Assembly: GCA_018604165.1 (NCBI GenBank)
Contig: CP075895.1
Span: 868,001 to 932,000 of the forward strand
Length of the DNA stretch: 64,000 nt
Reading direction: 5' to 3'
Source of the DNA: Chitinophagaceae bacterium LGM1
GTDB lineage: Bacteria; Bacteroidota; Bacteroidia; Chitinophagales; Chitinophagaceae
Shown here: in pieces, positions 11,301 through 20,250 of the stretch
How the letters are laid out: each line of letters begins with the position of its first letter
Position numbering within the stretch: the stretch's first letter is position 1
Notes under the pieces: generated by a model
What the model saw: only the letters and a program-made list of their open reading frames with translations
What the model was told of the DNA's origin: nothing
The model's database searches: none
Program-made: the position numbers and the translations under genes

Positions 11301-11466
11301 GATTAGCACCTGCATACGATGTGCGTACGTTGATGATGGGCGGGTCGATAGACGGATAGTCGCGTACACCGAGGGAGTTGAACCCGATGAACCCGAAAAC
11401 CACTATCAGTATGTTCAGTACGATGGCTAATACGGGCCGCCGTAACGATAACGAGGGAAGACTCAT
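8368..11466 (-). CDS. RND multidrug efflux transporter (AcrB/HAE1-like)
   Basis: At 1032 residues it has full length for a proton-driven inner-membrane RND pump. The N-terminal helix (LSLRRPVLAIVLNILIVVFG) is followed by a large periplasmic porter domain. The TM4-type segment carries the proton-relay acids as GLVVDDGIVVTENIYK, and a second periplasmic loop and C-terminal helices ending LVLSLFIVPVIYTFF follow. It exports hydrophobic or amphiphilic compounds. It is the first gene of a two-gene operon with the TolC-family channel. The adaptor (HlyD/AcrA) that normally precedes it is absent: 298 bases of non-coding DNA lie upstream. Confidence 0.95.
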   Translation of the reverse strand: MSLPSLSLRRPVLAIVLNILIVVFGFIGFNSLGVRDYPSIDPPIINVRTSYAGANPDIIESQITEPLEKSVNGIAGIKSISSTSAQGNSNITVEFDLGIDLEAAANDVRDKVSQAIRNLPQDIDAPPVVSKADANSQPIISMTVQSDTKNQLELTEYAENVLVERLQTIPGVSSIQIWGQKRYAMRLWLDPLKMAGFGITFLDIEQALAKQNVELPSGKLSGANTELSVRTFGRLFTEEDFNNLIIRNVNGTDIHLHDVGEAVLGPENEETILKESNVPMIALAITPQPGSNYVAIADEFYKRFDALKKDIPADFKVNIALDTTAYIKKSISEVEETLFIAFALVILIIYLFFRDWLIAFRPLIDIPVSLIGAFFIMYTMGFTINILTLLAIVLATGLVVDDGIVVTENIYKKIEQGMEKNRAAKEGSEEIYFAVISTSITLAVVFLPIVFLQGFTGRLFREFGIVVAGAVLISAFVSLSLTPVLNVLMTRKEHKPSKFYVKSEPFFQWMEHTYKKGLVWIMRHKWVAVAGVVVSFALIFFIGNGLQSELAPLEDRGRFRAQVSAPEGTSYDAMDKYMEQLVNVVIDSVPEREVALSVTAPGFTGSGAVNTGFMNIRLSDADKRTRTQDEIVQVVNRNLQKQNFGRAFAIQEQTISVQRGGSAYPVVFILQNINFEKLAKAVPKFLDEVNQNPIFQGADVDLKFNKPELTVSINRAKASQAGVSIQDIAQTLQLALSNRRLGYFTKNGKQYQVLGQVSRENREAPADLKTFYVRNSAGQVMSIDNFITVEETTSPSQIYHYNRYKSANISTGLAPGKTIGDGIAEMQKIYDKLKQDKTVDESFTTSLGGASKDYEESSSNTLFAFLLALVLIYLILAAQFESFIDPFIIMLTVPLAIAGAVLSLWLFGQTLNIFSQIGMIMLIGLVTKNGILIVEYANHIRDRGATKLNAAIEAASMRLRPILMTSLAMMFGALPLALSLGAASTSRMPLGIVIVGGLLFSLVLSLFIVPVIYTFFSRRKPTTATAIEKLND

Positions 11467-11764
11467 GCGTGGTAGTTCTGAATATCATTCAAATATACAG
11501 ACTATACACCTGTTTGCTGTATATACAATATATGCCCGGTTGAGATATGTATATGATAACAAACAATTCATGCTATTGATGAAAGGCCTGTAAATACCTA
11601 CTGATATTGATATGTAGCCGATAATAAAGATGCAGAAAGCTAATATCCGTATTTGTCCTTATACACCTATTTTAAATAACTATTAAATAGCCTTGTCATT
11701 TTGGGCTTTCCCTAATCAAGTTTAACTTTGAAGTCCATTATTAATTTTTAAAATCAACAAGATT
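11467..11764. other. Intergenic region between the RND pump and sod
   Basis: These 298 AT-rich bases separate divergent genes. On the minus strand TATATTTG (11490-11497) is a candidate -7 element for the RND gene. On the plus strand a full promoter for sod lies at 11701-11730. I see no ORF of convincing coding character and no structured RNA in between. Confidence 0.6.
11701..11730 (+). promoter_or_regulatory. Complete Bacteroidota-type promoter of sod
   Basis: TTG (11701-11703), exactly 19 bases, then TAACTTTG (11723-11730) matches the TTG-N19-TAnnTTTG consensus of the primary sigma factor in this phylum. It lies 34 bases before the start codon. Confidence 0.8.
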
Positions 11765-12367
11765 ATGGCACATACACTTCCCGCATTAAGCTATGCATTC
11801 GACGCACTGGAACCGCACATAGATGCACTGACTATGCAGATACACCACGACAGGCACCATCAGGCCTATGTTGACAACCTGAACAAAGCACTGGCTGGTA
11901 CAGATGGCGAAGGCAAATCGCTCGAAGAGCTGATGGCGAATATCAGTGCTTACCCTGCTGCTGTACGCAACAATGGCGGCGGACATTGGAACCACAGCCT
12001 GTTCTGGGAAATACTGGGTGCTAATGGCAGCCAACCAACAGGTGCATTGGCAGATGCCATCAACACTGCTTTCGGCTCTTTGGATGCACTGAAAGAAAAA
12101 ATGAACACAACAGGCACTACACGCTTTGGTAGCGGATGGGCATGGCTAATAGTAAAAGACGGTAAACTGGAAGTAACATCTACACCCAATCAGGACAATC
12201 CGCTGATGGATATTGCAGAAGTAAAAGGCACACCTATACTGGGTATTGATGTGTGGGAACATGCCTACTACCTGAAGTACCAGAACAAACGCCCCGACTA
12301 CCTCGGTGCTATCTGGAATGTGATAAACTGGGATGTTGTAGCTGCAAAGTACAGCGCAGCAGTTTAA
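11765..12367 (+). CDS. Superoxide dismutase, Mn-type by signature
   Basis: This 200-residue Fe/Mn superoxide dismutase converts superoxide to oxygen and peroxide. Visible metal ligands are His27, His77 ([11 protein letters not shown]), Asp162 and His166 ([10 protein letters not shown]). The Gly-rich run before the second ligand and the Gln143 of TPNQDNP point to the manganese or cambialistic form rather than strict iron. There is no signal peptide, so it acts in the cytoplasm. It has its own promoter and a terminator directly downstream. Confidence 0.95.
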   Translation: MAHTLPALSYAFDALEPHIDALTMQIHHDRHHQAYVDNLNKALAGTDGEGKSLEELMANISAYPAAVRNNGGGHWNHSLFWEILGANGSQPTGALADAINTAFGSLDALKEKMNTTGTTRFGSGWAWLIVKDGKLEVTSTPNQDNPLMDIAEVKGTPILGIDVWEHAYYLKYQNKRPDYLGAIWNVINWDVVAAKYSAAV

Positions 12368-12396
12368 TTGAAGATTAATCAAAAAAGCTTAATTAT

Positions 12397-12425
12397 AGCC
12401 TTAGGTTTTGCCTAAGGCTTTTTTA
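12397..12425 (+). terminator. Rho-independent terminator of sod
   Basis: A perfect 9-bp stem AGCCTTAGG / CCTAAGGCT with loop TTTTG is followed by six T. It sits 30 bases after the sod stop. Confidence 0.88.
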
Positions 12426-12500
12426 ATGCGATTTTCATACCGCTATTGCAATAACAAAACCACATGTACGTTTTCATTGTCAACAAATACCTGCAAAAAA

Positions 12501-13202
12501 ATGAAAAAACTGATACTGGCACTGCTGATAGCAGGCAATTATGCAGCTACTGCACAAGAGGCAGAACAAGTGGTAACAAAGCCATTGTATGTACGTAAAA
12601 ATGAACTGGGCCTGATGGCAGAAACCCATTTCAATAATAATTTAAACAACCGCGATATGAGTTTTGGTGGCTTGCAGTACAAGCGTTGGGTAAAACCACA
12701 CATGGGCTATCGGCTGATGATGGCGTATGGGGAATTTTTTGAAAACAACAATCGTATAGTACAAGGCAAGTTGGGAGATACAGTGTTTGAGAGAAGTACA
12801 GTAACAAGAATACCAAATATTATCGTTGGCTTAGGTGTTGAGATGCAAAGAAAGTTTTACAAGCGTGTATATCTGTTTGCTGCTGTTGAGGCACGTGCAA
12901 GCTATGGGAAGGGCGAGTATTATTATGAGTTATCCGAAAGAGTGGAAACTGCTCAATATAGTCAATACACAAGCACTACTGTTGGTACAGGTTTGGATGC
13001 GAGTATGTTTACTTTAAATGTTGCACCATCAATAGGTGCCAAAATACAATTCAGGCATTTGTGTTTCGGTACAGAGTTGTCGGCTATACAAATGGGCTAC
13101 AAGCGTGTGCGGTACGAAATGATGTATCCTCAATACATGTCTGTCGGCGGTTTTGATGCAGGCACATTCAGGCAAAGGTTCTTTTTGCACTACCGTTTTT
13201 AA
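12501..13202 (+). CDS. Hypothetical outer-membrane beta-barrel-like protein
   Basis: This 233-residue protein has a clear signal peptide (MKKLILALLIAGNYAATAQE). The mature region has alternating hydrophobic strands and ends in FFLHYRF, a terminal aromatic residue typical of outer-membrane barrels. I chose the ATG at 12501 because longer versions would put residues before the signal peptide. I do not recognise a named family. It is convergent with another small secreted protein across a palindromic terminator. Confidence 0.75.
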   Translation: MKKLILALLIAGNYAATAQEAEQVVTKPLYVRKNELGLMAETHFNNNLNNRDMSFGGLQYKRWVKPHMGYRLMMAYGEFFENNNRIVQGKLGDTVFERSTVTRIPNIIVGLGVEMQRKFYKRVYLFAAVEARASYGKGEYYYELSERVETAQYSQYTSTTVGTGLDASMFTLNVAPSIGAKIQFRHLCFGTELSAIQMGYKRVRYEMMYPQYMSVGGFDAGTFRQRFFLHYRF

Positions 13203-13239
13203 TATAATAAAGGGCTGCCATGGCAGCCCTTTATTATAT
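13202..13239 (+). terminator. Perfect palindrome acting as bidirectional terminator
   Basis: This is a 38-base perfect palindrome centred on CCATGG, with an AT-rich base and a GGGCTGCC core. It lies between the convergent genes ending at 13202 and 13258. Confidence 0.8.
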
Positions 13240-13257
13240 AGTATATAGTCATGCAGA

Positions 13258-13836
13258 TTATCGCAGCACACCGAAAGACATACCGAAGCCAATCATAAAA
13301 CCACCTGGCGCAGCCAGCTTCATCGCGGCATCAGCATCAGAAGTTAGTTGTGAGCCATCAGTAATAGTATATACAGGGTCTGTAAACCTGTAAGAGTACC
13401 CAATGTTGGTGTGTATCCTGTGTCCGCGCCTGCCGAGATTCCAGAAATAATACAGCGATAGAAAAGCGTTTGTAGATGGCTCTAATACCATACTTACATT
13501 TCTTTCGCCCGTAGTTGTAGCCAGAGTAAAGTCGAACGAGCTAAGCCCTGTATTGTAGGTAGCACCTAAACCTATTGCCGGGCCACGGTTACAATCTTTA
13601 AAATAAACTCTACCTTCGCCAAAAGCTTTTAATCCCCATGAACTGAGGCCAGCACCCGTTCCTAAAGAAAAGCGTTGCGTAACAGGTACATCAAAATTGA
13701 AGCCGATTAGGCCATTAGGATTTTCCAGGCCTATACTAAAGCCTGTGTACAGTTTAGGGCAACTTTCATTGTAGCCCCGTTGAGCGAATGAAGTAGTAGT
13801 TGCAAAAAATGCCAGAATAAGGGTTAACTTTTTCAT
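13258..13836 (-). CDS. Hypothetical secreted protein, outer-membrane barrel-like
   Basis: This 192-residue protein has a signal peptide ending in SFAQR. Its repeated short Gly/aromatic strands (FSIGLENPNGLIGFNF, RFSLGTGAGLSSWG) and a glycine-rich C-terminal strand (GGFMIGFGMSFGVLR) resemble small outer-membrane barrels. The start was placed at the ATG at 13836, where the signal peptide begins. An upstream extension overlaps the cytochrome gene. No specific function is recognised. Confidence 0.72.
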   Translation of the reverse strand: MKKLTLILAFFATTTSFAQRGYNESCPKLYTGFSIGLENPNGLIGFNFDVPVTQRFSLGTGAGLSSWGLKAFGEGRVYFKDCNRGPAIGLGATYNTGLSSFDFTLATTTGERNVSMVLEPSTNAFLSLYYFWNLGRRGHRIHTNIGYSYRFTDPVYTITDGSQLTSDADAAMKLAAPGGFMIGFGMSFGVLR

Positions 13837-13867
13837 TTGTTTATTTATTGTGGATTTTGATAAGTGA

Positions 13868-15805
13868 CTATTGTATAGTAGCAAGCATAGCTTTTGCTTG
13901 TTCGTTTTGCGGAAGTTTCTTTAATAAATGTTGTAAGTGTTTTTTGGCATTACCATCATTGCCATTATTGTGATGCCACACTGCCAGATTGATGAGTGTT
14001 TGCTCATAATCGGGGTTTAGCTGCAATGCCCGCATCAGGTAGTTGTAAGACATCGTCTTATTGCCTTGCTGCATATAGATGTATCCGAGGTTTACGTTCG
14101 CGCTCAAATGGTCTGCGTTTTCACTTAATATGTACATAAACACTTCCTGTGCATGTTTTGTTTGCTTCAGTGTCAGCAAACAATTTGCATACTTATTTTG
14201 AAAGTCGAGCGAGTGTGGCCATACGGTTACAGCCTGCTTGTACCAAGGCAATGCTTTGGTTGCTTGCTGTGTATTAGTATAAGCCTCGCCAATGCGGTAG
14301 CAAGCCCACGCATCTGTAATATTTTCCGGTTGTAGTGCAGATGCATATTGCAGCACTTTAGTGTAATCATTCAGCAGAAAGTACGCACGTATATAATCTC
14401 TGTTTTGCTTTTCATTTGCTTCCCTCGTTTGTTCTTTATTCAGGTATTTCAATGCAGAGTCTATCAGCCCTTTGTTGGGGTTATACCTTTCATAAAACTC
14501 CATAAACGCTCGAGCGGTAGTAATAGCATCGGGGTTGTCGTTATTAAACGATTGCATACCAAGAAACGCGGTGATTTTACTTTTAGTCGCGGCATCTATA
14601 GGGCGTTTGCGTATGTAGTGGTCTGTAACTGCCACGTGCGGTATATCTATACTGCCATTGCGTGGCATATGGCAGGTGATGCAGTCGTTATTTTTTGCAT
14701 TGCGTACAGTTTCTTTCTCGGTACACTGTTGCTTGCCGGCACCGTGGCAATTATTACATGCATTGATATACTGTGTCTTTGGGGTGAACTTCACGCTAAC
14801 ATGCGGGTTGTGGCAAGTTATACAACTCATCTTGCCGGAGCTTACATAACAATCACTCTTCTTCATCCGCTCTACATGCGATGCCATTATCATTTTATCT
14901 TCCCCCCCCTCGTACTGTGGCATAAATACATTCATTACTTCAGATAAATGCATACCCGGGCGAAAGTCAAAAAATGTTTTGCCGTCATTCAGTACGGCTA
15001 TGCCTTGCAAGTGGCAACGCTGGCAGATGTTGTTTTGCAATTCGGTAGATAATCTTCTCGGGTTTACGATGGTATAGTCTGGCCCTTTGGAAGTATCTAC
15101 AATATTACCTGCCATTTTTTCTTTTACGTGCAGTGCTCCCGGTCCGTGGCAGCGTTCGCAATCAATGCCCGTTTTCAGACTCACGTATTTATTCTGACTT
15201 GTTTTTACAAAATCAGGATAACCATTGTGGCAGGTCATACATTCAGACTCTATCAATCGTGTAAAACGGCTGCTGGAGCCTTTTTCAAAACCGGGTGCTA
15301 AATCCCATTGTTTTTTCTGTGTGTAAAATGTAACAGGTGCCTGGTATAAATAACCATTCTTGCTGAAGATATGTGAGTTGGTATGCTGCCCCGAACCAAC
15401 GATATAGTCTATCTTTTGCACCAGCAGGTGGCTGGTATCTCCATCTGTGATGCGGTATTCTTTTATATAGAGCGAATCGCTCTGCCAGTATGGTTTGTAA
15501 TAAAAATCAAGGTCTTTGTCGTATATAGGTGCATGTGTAAAATCGGCTGCTGATTTTTGTTTTGTTGCATGGTCGAAAGATTGCCCCATACCTGTTTGTA
15601 TATAGGTGTTATATACTTCCGCATGGCAGCTACGGCAGGTTTCCATACCTACATACTGTATGGTAGTATCGTACACATTATGCCATGCCGATACGTTGGT
15701 TGATGCACTTGTTGGCTCGCTGGGGCTACTGCAATAAAAGGCAGGCAGCGTTACTGCCGCCATTGCTAGTATTATTAATATTGTCCGTACAATGCGAGAA
15801 GACAT
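13868..15805 (-). CDS. Seven-haem c-type cytochrome with C-terminal TPR repeats
   Basis: This protein of about 645 residues has seven CxxCH haem-binding motifs (CRSCH, CMTCH, CERCH, CQRCH, CITCH, CNNCH, CITCH) between roughly residues 55 and 370, in the style of cytochrome c554-type multihaem proteins. The last 200 residues form tetratricopeptide repeats (AWACYRIGEAYTN, ANVNLGYIYMQQGN). The N-terminal hydrophobic segment ends in PAFYCSS, a possible lipobox. It is probably a periplasmic or outer-membrane-anchored electron carrier, and its redox partner is unknown. The start is the ATG at 15805 rather than a TTG three codons earlier. A complete promoter lies only six bases upstream. Confidence 0.88.
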   Translation of the reverse strand: MSSRIVRTILIILAMAAVTLPAFYCSSPSEPTSASTNVSAWHNVYDTTIQYVGMETCRSCHAEVYNTYIQTGMGQSFDHATKQKSAADFTHAPIYDKDLDFYYKPYWQSDSLYIKEYRITDGDTSHLLVQKIDYIVGSGQHTNSHIFSKNGYLYQAPVTFYTQKKQWDLAPGFEKGSSSRFTRLIESECMTCHNGYPDFVKTSQNKYVSLKTGIDCERCHGPGALHVKEKMAGNIVDTSKGPDYTIVNPRRLSTELQNNICQRCHLQGIAVLNDGKTFFDFRPGMHLSEVMNVFMPQYEGGEDKMIMASHVERMKKSDCYVSSGKMSCITCHNPHVSVKFTPKTQYINACNNCHGAGKQQCTEKETVRNAKNNDCITCHMPRNGSIDIPHVAVTDHYIRKRPIDAATKSKITAFLGMQSFNNDNPDAITTARAFMEFYERYNPNKGLIDSALKYLNKEQTREANEKQNRDYIRAYFLLNDYTKVLQYASALQPENITDAWACYRIGEAYTNTQQATKALPWYKQAVTVWPHSLDFQNKYANCLLTLKQTKHAQEVFMYILSENADHLSANVNLGYIYMQQGNKTMSYNYLMRALQLNPDYEQTLINLAVWHHNNGNDGNAKKHLQHLLKKLPQNEQAKAMLATIQ

Positions 15806-15811
15806 GCCCTT

Positions 15812-15840
15812 CAAAAATAATCAATTAAGAGCAGCTACAA
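15812..15840 (-). promoter_or_regulatory. Promoter of the multihaem cytochrome gene
   Basis: On the minus strand TTG, 18 bases, then TATTTTTG matches the phylum consensus. The -7 element ends six bases before the ATG, so the transcript would be leaderless or nearly so. Confidence 0.65.
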
Positions 15841-17121
15841 TTAATTGAATATAGCAAGTGTGTAGTTTGATTTACCTTTTTGTATCAGCAGGTATTTATC
15901 GTTCAACAACTGTTCAGTAGTGAGTTTGTGGTCGGCAGCGGTTACTTTTTCTTTATTGATGCTCACACCACCCGCTTGCACCATCTTACGCGCTTCCCCT
16001 TTCGATGGAAACACTTTATTATCTGCCAGGAATGTAAGAAAATCTGCACCTTCACCAACAAGCGTTTCTTTTGTTGTTACTACCTGTGGCACACCGTCCA
16101 TCACTTCCAGCAGTTGTTTTTCGTTCAGCGAACGTAGCGCGTCAACGGTGCTTTGTCCGAATAGTATATCAGATGCTTTTTGCGCGAATGCCAAATCTTC
16201 CTGGCTATGCACCAGTATGGTCAGTTCCTCTGCCAATGCTTTTTGCAGTTTGCGTTGGTGTAGTGCTTGCTGGTGTTCTGCAATCAAGGCTTTTATTTCT
16301 TCTACGGTTTTGAAAGAGAAAGTAAACGCCATACGCTCCGCATCTGCATCGGGCAGTTTCAACCAGAATTGGTAAAACTGATACGGAGAAGTTTTTTCAG
16401 GGTCGAGCCACACGTTGCCACCTTCACTTTTGCCAAATTTGCTACCATCGCTTTTCGTGATAAGCGGACAGGTAGCTGCAAAAGCTTCTGTACCACCTTT
16501 GCGGCGTATCAGTTCTGTACCTGTTACAATATTGCCCCACTGGTCTGCACCGCCCATTTGAAGTTTTATGTTGTGGTGTTGGTTCAGGTAGTAGAAGTCA
16601 TAACCCTGTATCAGTTGGTAAGAAAACTCTGTAAACGACAACCCTGTTTCCAAACGCTTTTGTACGGAGTCTTTTGCCATCATATAGCTAACGGTTATGT
16701 GCTTACCCACATCGCGTATAAAATCGAGAAAGCCATAATCTTTAAACCAGTCATAATTATTCACCATTACGGCGGCATTAGGTAGCTTGTCGTCAAAGTC
16801 CAGAAATTTCTCTAACTGCTTGCGGATGCCATCACAGTTTTTTTGCAGGGTATCTTTATCCAGCAGGTTGCGTTCAGCAGATTTACCCGATGGGTCGCCT
16901 ATCATACCCGTAGCACCACCTACCAATGCATAGGGTTTATGACCAGCCCTTTGCATACGCATTAATATAGTTATTGGCAATAAGCTACCAATATGCAGGC
17001 TGTCTGCTGTAGGGTCGAAGCCTACGTAGCCCGATGTCATTTCCTTATTTAGTTGTGCTTGTGTACCGGGCATTATGTCCTGTATCAAGCCCCTTTCTTC
17101 TAAGTCTTTTATTAAATCCAT
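15841..17121 (-). CDS. tyrS: Tyrosyl-tRNA synthetase
   Basis: This 426-residue class I synthetase charges tRNA-Tyr. The HIGH-type motif is HIGS at residues 43-46. The tyrosine pocket segment [12 protein letters not shown] and GGADQWGN are present, the KMSKS-type loop is KFGKSEGG near residue 230, and a C-terminal S4 RNA-binding domain contains [14 protein letters not shown]-like spacing. The length is normal. A -7 element lies about 23 bases upstream. It is transcribed alone. Confidence 0.97.
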   Translation of the reverse strand: MDLIKDLEERGLIQDIMPGTQAQLNKEMTSGYVGFDPTADSLHIGSLLPITILMRMQRAGHKPYALVGGATGMIGDPSGKSAERNLLDKDTLQKNCDGIRKQLEKFLDFDDKLPNAAVMVNNYDWFKDYGFLDFIRDVGKHITVSYMMAKDSVQKRLETGLSFTEFSYQLIQGYDFYYLNQHHNIKLQMGGADQWGNIVTGTELIRRKGGTEAFAATCPLITKSDGSKFGKSEGGNVWLDPEKTSPYQFYQFWLKLPDADAERMAFTFSFKTVEEIKALIAEHQQALHQRKLQKALAEELTILVHSQEDLAFAQKASDILFGQSTVDALRSLNEKQLLEVMDGVPQVVTTKETLVGEGADFLTFLADNKVFPSKGEARKMVQAGGVSINKEKVTAADHKLTTEQLLNDKYLLIQKGKSNYTLAIFN

Positions 17122-17143
17122 TGTGTATATATAGCAAAGTCAG

Positions 17144-17151
17144 CAAAAATA
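17144..17151 (-). promoter_or_regulatory. -7 promoter element of tyrS
   Basis: TATTTTTG on the minus strand matches TAnnTTTG, 22 bases before the tyrS ATG. No good -33 element is seen. The remaining upstream 215 bases (17152-17366) hold nothing else that I recognise. Confidence 0.45.
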
Positions 17152-17366
17152 AGGTTTCCCTTTCAGCCTGCCACCATCATTAAAGACCGATTAAAAAAAC
17201 ACTCGTTTAAAATATATCACTTGCTTTTAATGCGTAGAAATGCAAGCCTGTAAAGCAATATATTGCATTATACCTATTTTTAATAAATTACATTGGTAGC
17301 AACCTTTTGTTTTTCAGAAATTGTTTTTATCTTTCGTGTTGTATCCTTTAACAAAACTTTCAGGCT

Positions 17367-18269
17367 TTGAAACGTATTATACTATCGTTGGCTTTGGTTA
17401 TACCCTTTTTAGCTTCAGCACAGTCTCACCACGAGTTTGGTTTGTCTGCAGGTGCAGCTAATTATTATGGCGACTTACAAAACAAATTATATCCCAAATA
17501 TGGCTTCAGGCCAATGGGGGGCTTGATGTATAAGTATTTCTTCAATCCTAACCTCGGTATTCGTGTAGGTGCTGCGTATTCTAATATTACGGCTGCAGAT
17601 AGCTTATCAGACGTTCCTGTTAAAAGGGCGCGTAACCTGCGTTTTGCATCTAATATATTTGAGGTACATGGTGGTTTTGAATTGAACCTCTTCCGTGTAG
17701 AAAAAGAGCGCATGAAGTTCAGCCCGTACATTTTCGGTGGTTTGGCTTTGTTCCATTACAATCCGTACACAGATGGTATGCGTGGCGAAAAAGTATATCT
17801 CCGTCCATTGGCTACCGAAGGGCAGGGTATTCCTAACTATCCTGACCGTAAAGAATACAAACTCACTAATATGGCATTCCCTATAGGTGGTGGTTTGAAA
17901 TTGTTTGTAGGTAAAACATTCTTTATAGCTGCTGAAGCAGGGTTTCGTTATACGAATACTGATTATCTGGATGACGTGAGCAAATCTTATGTAAATCTGG
18001 ATGTACTGAAAGCTTACAAAGGCCAACAGTCTGTAGACCTTGCTTTCCGTGGAGATGAAGTAAACAAAATTTATCACAGCAGCGATCAGATACCTACAAC
18101 ACCAAGCACGATACACAATCAGCAATATCCTGATTATAAATATCAGCGTGGCGATAGTAAAGCAAACGATTGGTACTATTTCACCAGTGTTACTGTTACG
18201 GTGTATTTAGATGCATTCGGTAATGTGAAAAAATACTGGCAAGCTACTTGTCCTGCTTTCCGCCGTTAA
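17367..18269 (+). CDS. DUF6089-type outer-membrane beta-barrel protein
   Basis: This 300-residue secreted protein has a signal peptide ending LASAQS. The mature start HHEFGLSAGAANYYGDL and the sequence YKYFFNPNLGIRVGAAYSNI are characteristic of the Bacteroidota DUF6089 family of OmpA-like barrels. The start codon is TTG at 17367, because no ATG precedes the signal peptide. It probably sits in the outer membrane, and no substrate can be assigned. A terminator follows. Confidence 0.82.
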   Translation: MKRIILSLALVIPFLASAQSHHEFGLSAGAANYYGDLQNKLYPKYGFRPMGGLMYKYFFNPNLGIRVGAAYSNITAADSLSDVPVKRARNLRFASNIFEVHGGFELNLFRVEKERMKFSPYIFGGLALFHYNPYTDGMRGEKVYLRPLATEGQGIPNYPDRKEYKLTNMAFPIGGGLKLFVGKTFFIAAEAGFRYTNTDYLDDVSKSYVNLDVLKAYKGQQSVDLAFRGDEVNKIYHSSDQIPTTPSTIHNQQYPDYKYQRGDSKANDWYYFTSVTVTVYLDAFGNVKKYWQATCPAFRR

Positions 18270-18297
18270 TTAAAACTTTTAAGTGTTTAGAAATATT

Positions 18298-18325
18298 AAA
18301 CCCCGCCATTAGCGGGGTTTTTACT
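18298..18325 (+). terminator. Bidirectional rho-independent terminator
   Basis: A perfect 9-bp stem AAACCCCGC / GCGGGGTTT with loop CATTA is followed by TTAC and T-rich sequence. It separates the convergent DUF6089 and hisS genes. Confidence 0.85.
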
Positions 18326-18342
18326 TTTATTGCTGTAAGGTA

Positions 18343-19731
18343 TTAGCCTAACAAACTAATAGCTTCTGCAATAGTTACAGACTGTTGTTCACCAGTATTG
18401 AAGTTTTTGATACTTACTTTATTTTGCGCGCGTTCATCATCGCCGGGCAAAAGCACATAATTAATGCCACGTTTGTTGGCATACTTCATTTGCTTGTCAA
18501 ACTTAGCAGCTTCAGGATATATTTCAGCAGCAATACCGTTTGCTCGTAGCTTTTGCAATATCTGCAACGCATAAGCTTCGTTATCGCCACCAAAATTGGC
18601 TATCATAATATTAGCACCCGTAGCCAGTGTTTGTGGAAAGAGGTTTAATTCTTCCATCACATCATATATCCTGTCTATACCGAAAGACACACCAACACCC
18701 GATAAATTCTTCAGACCAAATAAGCCTGTAAGGTCATCGTAACGACCACCACCGCCTATGCTACCCATTTGTACGGCACGGCATACTACTTCTACTATCA
18801 CACCCGTGTAGTAATTCAAACCGCGTGCAAGGCTTATATCTACTTCTATAACCGACTGCCAATCACTATTCCTTATTTGCTTGTGGTATGCTAATGTTTG
18901 CCTTAACTCTTTAATGCCTTCTAATCCTGTTGCACTATTTGCCATGATAGTACTTAACGCATTTAGCTTTTCTTCATTAGTACCTGCAATGTTTATTACT
19001 TTCTCTATTTGTGCAATGCCTTTTTCTGCAATACCTCTTTGTTGCAATTCTTTTACAACACCGTCCCAGCCTATTTTATCCAACTTATCCAGCGCAATGG
19101 TTATATCCATCATCAATTCAGGCGAACCACATATTTCTGCAAGCCCTGCCAGCAACTTGCGGCTGTTTATTTTGATGGCAACTTGCGGTAAGCCTAATTG
19201 CTGAAAAGCACTTTGATAAATACACAACAGTTCAGCCTCGTTAATGAGCGATGTACTACCTACCACGTCAGCATCGCACTGCCAAAACTCTCGATAGCGA
19301 CCTTTTTGTGGGCGGTCTGCACGCCATACAGGTTGCATTTGGTAGCGGCGGAAAGGGAAAGCCAATTCGTTTTGATGCATTACTACATAGCGTGCAAAAG
19401 GTATGGTAAGGTCGTAGCGCAATGCACGTTCTGTAACAACGGGAGATGATACAGGCTTGTCTAATAGCCTTGCCCACTCTGTGTTTAATTTTTCTTTGTC
19501 AGCATCTTTCTTTTCGTGCAGCCCGTTGTTGAGTATTTTAAATATCAGCCTGTCGCCCTCTTCGCCATACTTACCTGTTAGTGTCGTCAGGTTTTCCATG
19601 GCAGGTGTTTCCAATGGCTGGAAACCATACAGCTCAAATATATTACGCAGTGTATTAAATATATATTGTCGCTTGCGTACTTCGGCAGGCGAAAAATCTC
19701 TTGTTCCTTGTGGTATTGCTGGTTTCGACAT
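18343..19731 (-). CDS. hisS: Histidyl-tRNA synthetase
   Basis: This 462-residue class II synthetase starts with the motif QGTRDFSPAE. Motif 2 is YQMQPVWRADRPQKGRYREF, and the histidine-binding residues are seen in ARGLNYYTG and GGGGRYD. A C-terminal anticodon-binding domain follows (ANIMIANFGG onward). It charges tRNA-His. It starts eight bases after the stop of the tyrosine phosphatase gene, which lies upstream on the same strand, so the two probably share a transcript. Confidence 0.96.
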   Translation of the reverse strand: MSKPAIPQGTRDFSPAEVRKRQYIFNTLRNIFELYGFQPLETPAMENLTTLTGKYGEEGDRLIFKILNNGLHEKKDADKEKLNTEWARLLDKPVSSPVVTERALRYDLTIPFARYVVMHQNELAFPFRRYQMQPVWRADRPQKGRYREFWQCDADVVGSTSLINEAELLCIYQSAFQQLGLPQVAIKINSRKLLAGLAEICGSPELMMDITIALDKLDKIGWDGVVKELQQRGIAEKGIAQIEKVINIAGTNEEKLNALSTIMANSATGLEGIKELRQTLAYHKQIRNSDWQSVIEVDISLARGLNYYTGVIVEVVCRAVQMGSIGGGGRYDDLTGLFGLKNLSGVGVSFGIDRIYDVMEELNLFPQTLATGANIMIANFGGDNEAYALQILQKLRANGIAAEIYPEAAKFDKQMKYANKRGINYVLLPGDDERAQNKVSIKNFNTGEQQSVTIAEAISLLG

Positions 19732-19739
19732 AATTCTCT

Positions 19740-20195
19740 TTACTTATACTTTGCTATAATAGCATCACAGGTTTGGTTTATCAATTCAAATACAGGTAGG
19801 TACCCATCTTCATTGCCATACCAAGGGTCTGGTACTGATTGATTGCTGGCAGGATGAAGTTCATTTACAAACAACGCTACCTTACTCATATCTGCACCAC
19901 GTCTGCCGATAGTTGCTATTTCATTATACACGTCACTTGCCATTGCATATATCTTATCAAATCGTTCAAAGTCTTTTGCACTAAACTTGCGTGCCCTTTG
20001 TGCCGATATATCTATACCATGCGCAAGACATACTTTTTGCGAATACTTATGTGGGGCTTCACCAATATGGTAAGACTCTGTACCTGCAGAGTCTACCATC
20101 CAGTCAAGTCCGTGCTGTTCTATCTTACGCTGCATTAAACCCTCAGCTATCGGCGATCTGCAGATATTGCCAAGACATACCATTAATATACGCAT
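19740..20195 (-). CDS. Low-molecular-weight protein tyrosine phosphatase
   Basis: This 151-residue protein has the P-loop CLGNICRS near the N-terminus (nucleophilic Cys and Arg of C-x5-R) and the general acid Asp in VPDPWYG near residue 123. It hydrolyses phosphotyrosine, often in capsule or exopolysaccharide control, but no tyrosine kinase lies nearby. The ATG at 20195 (MRILMVCLGN) was chosen over an upstream start that adds six non-conserved residues. Confidence 0.9.
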   Translation of the reverse strand: MRILMVCLGNICRSPIAEGLMQRKIEQHGLDWMVDSAGTESYHIGEAPHKYSQKVCLAHGIDISAQRARKFSAKDFERFDKIYAMASDVYNEIATIGRRGADMSKVALFVNELHPASNQSVPDPWYGNEDGYLPVFELINQTCDAIIAKYK

Positions 20196-20250
20196 ACTGC
20201 CTAAAGTGTGCAAAAATACCGTATTTACAGGCTATAACAAATACATGTGT

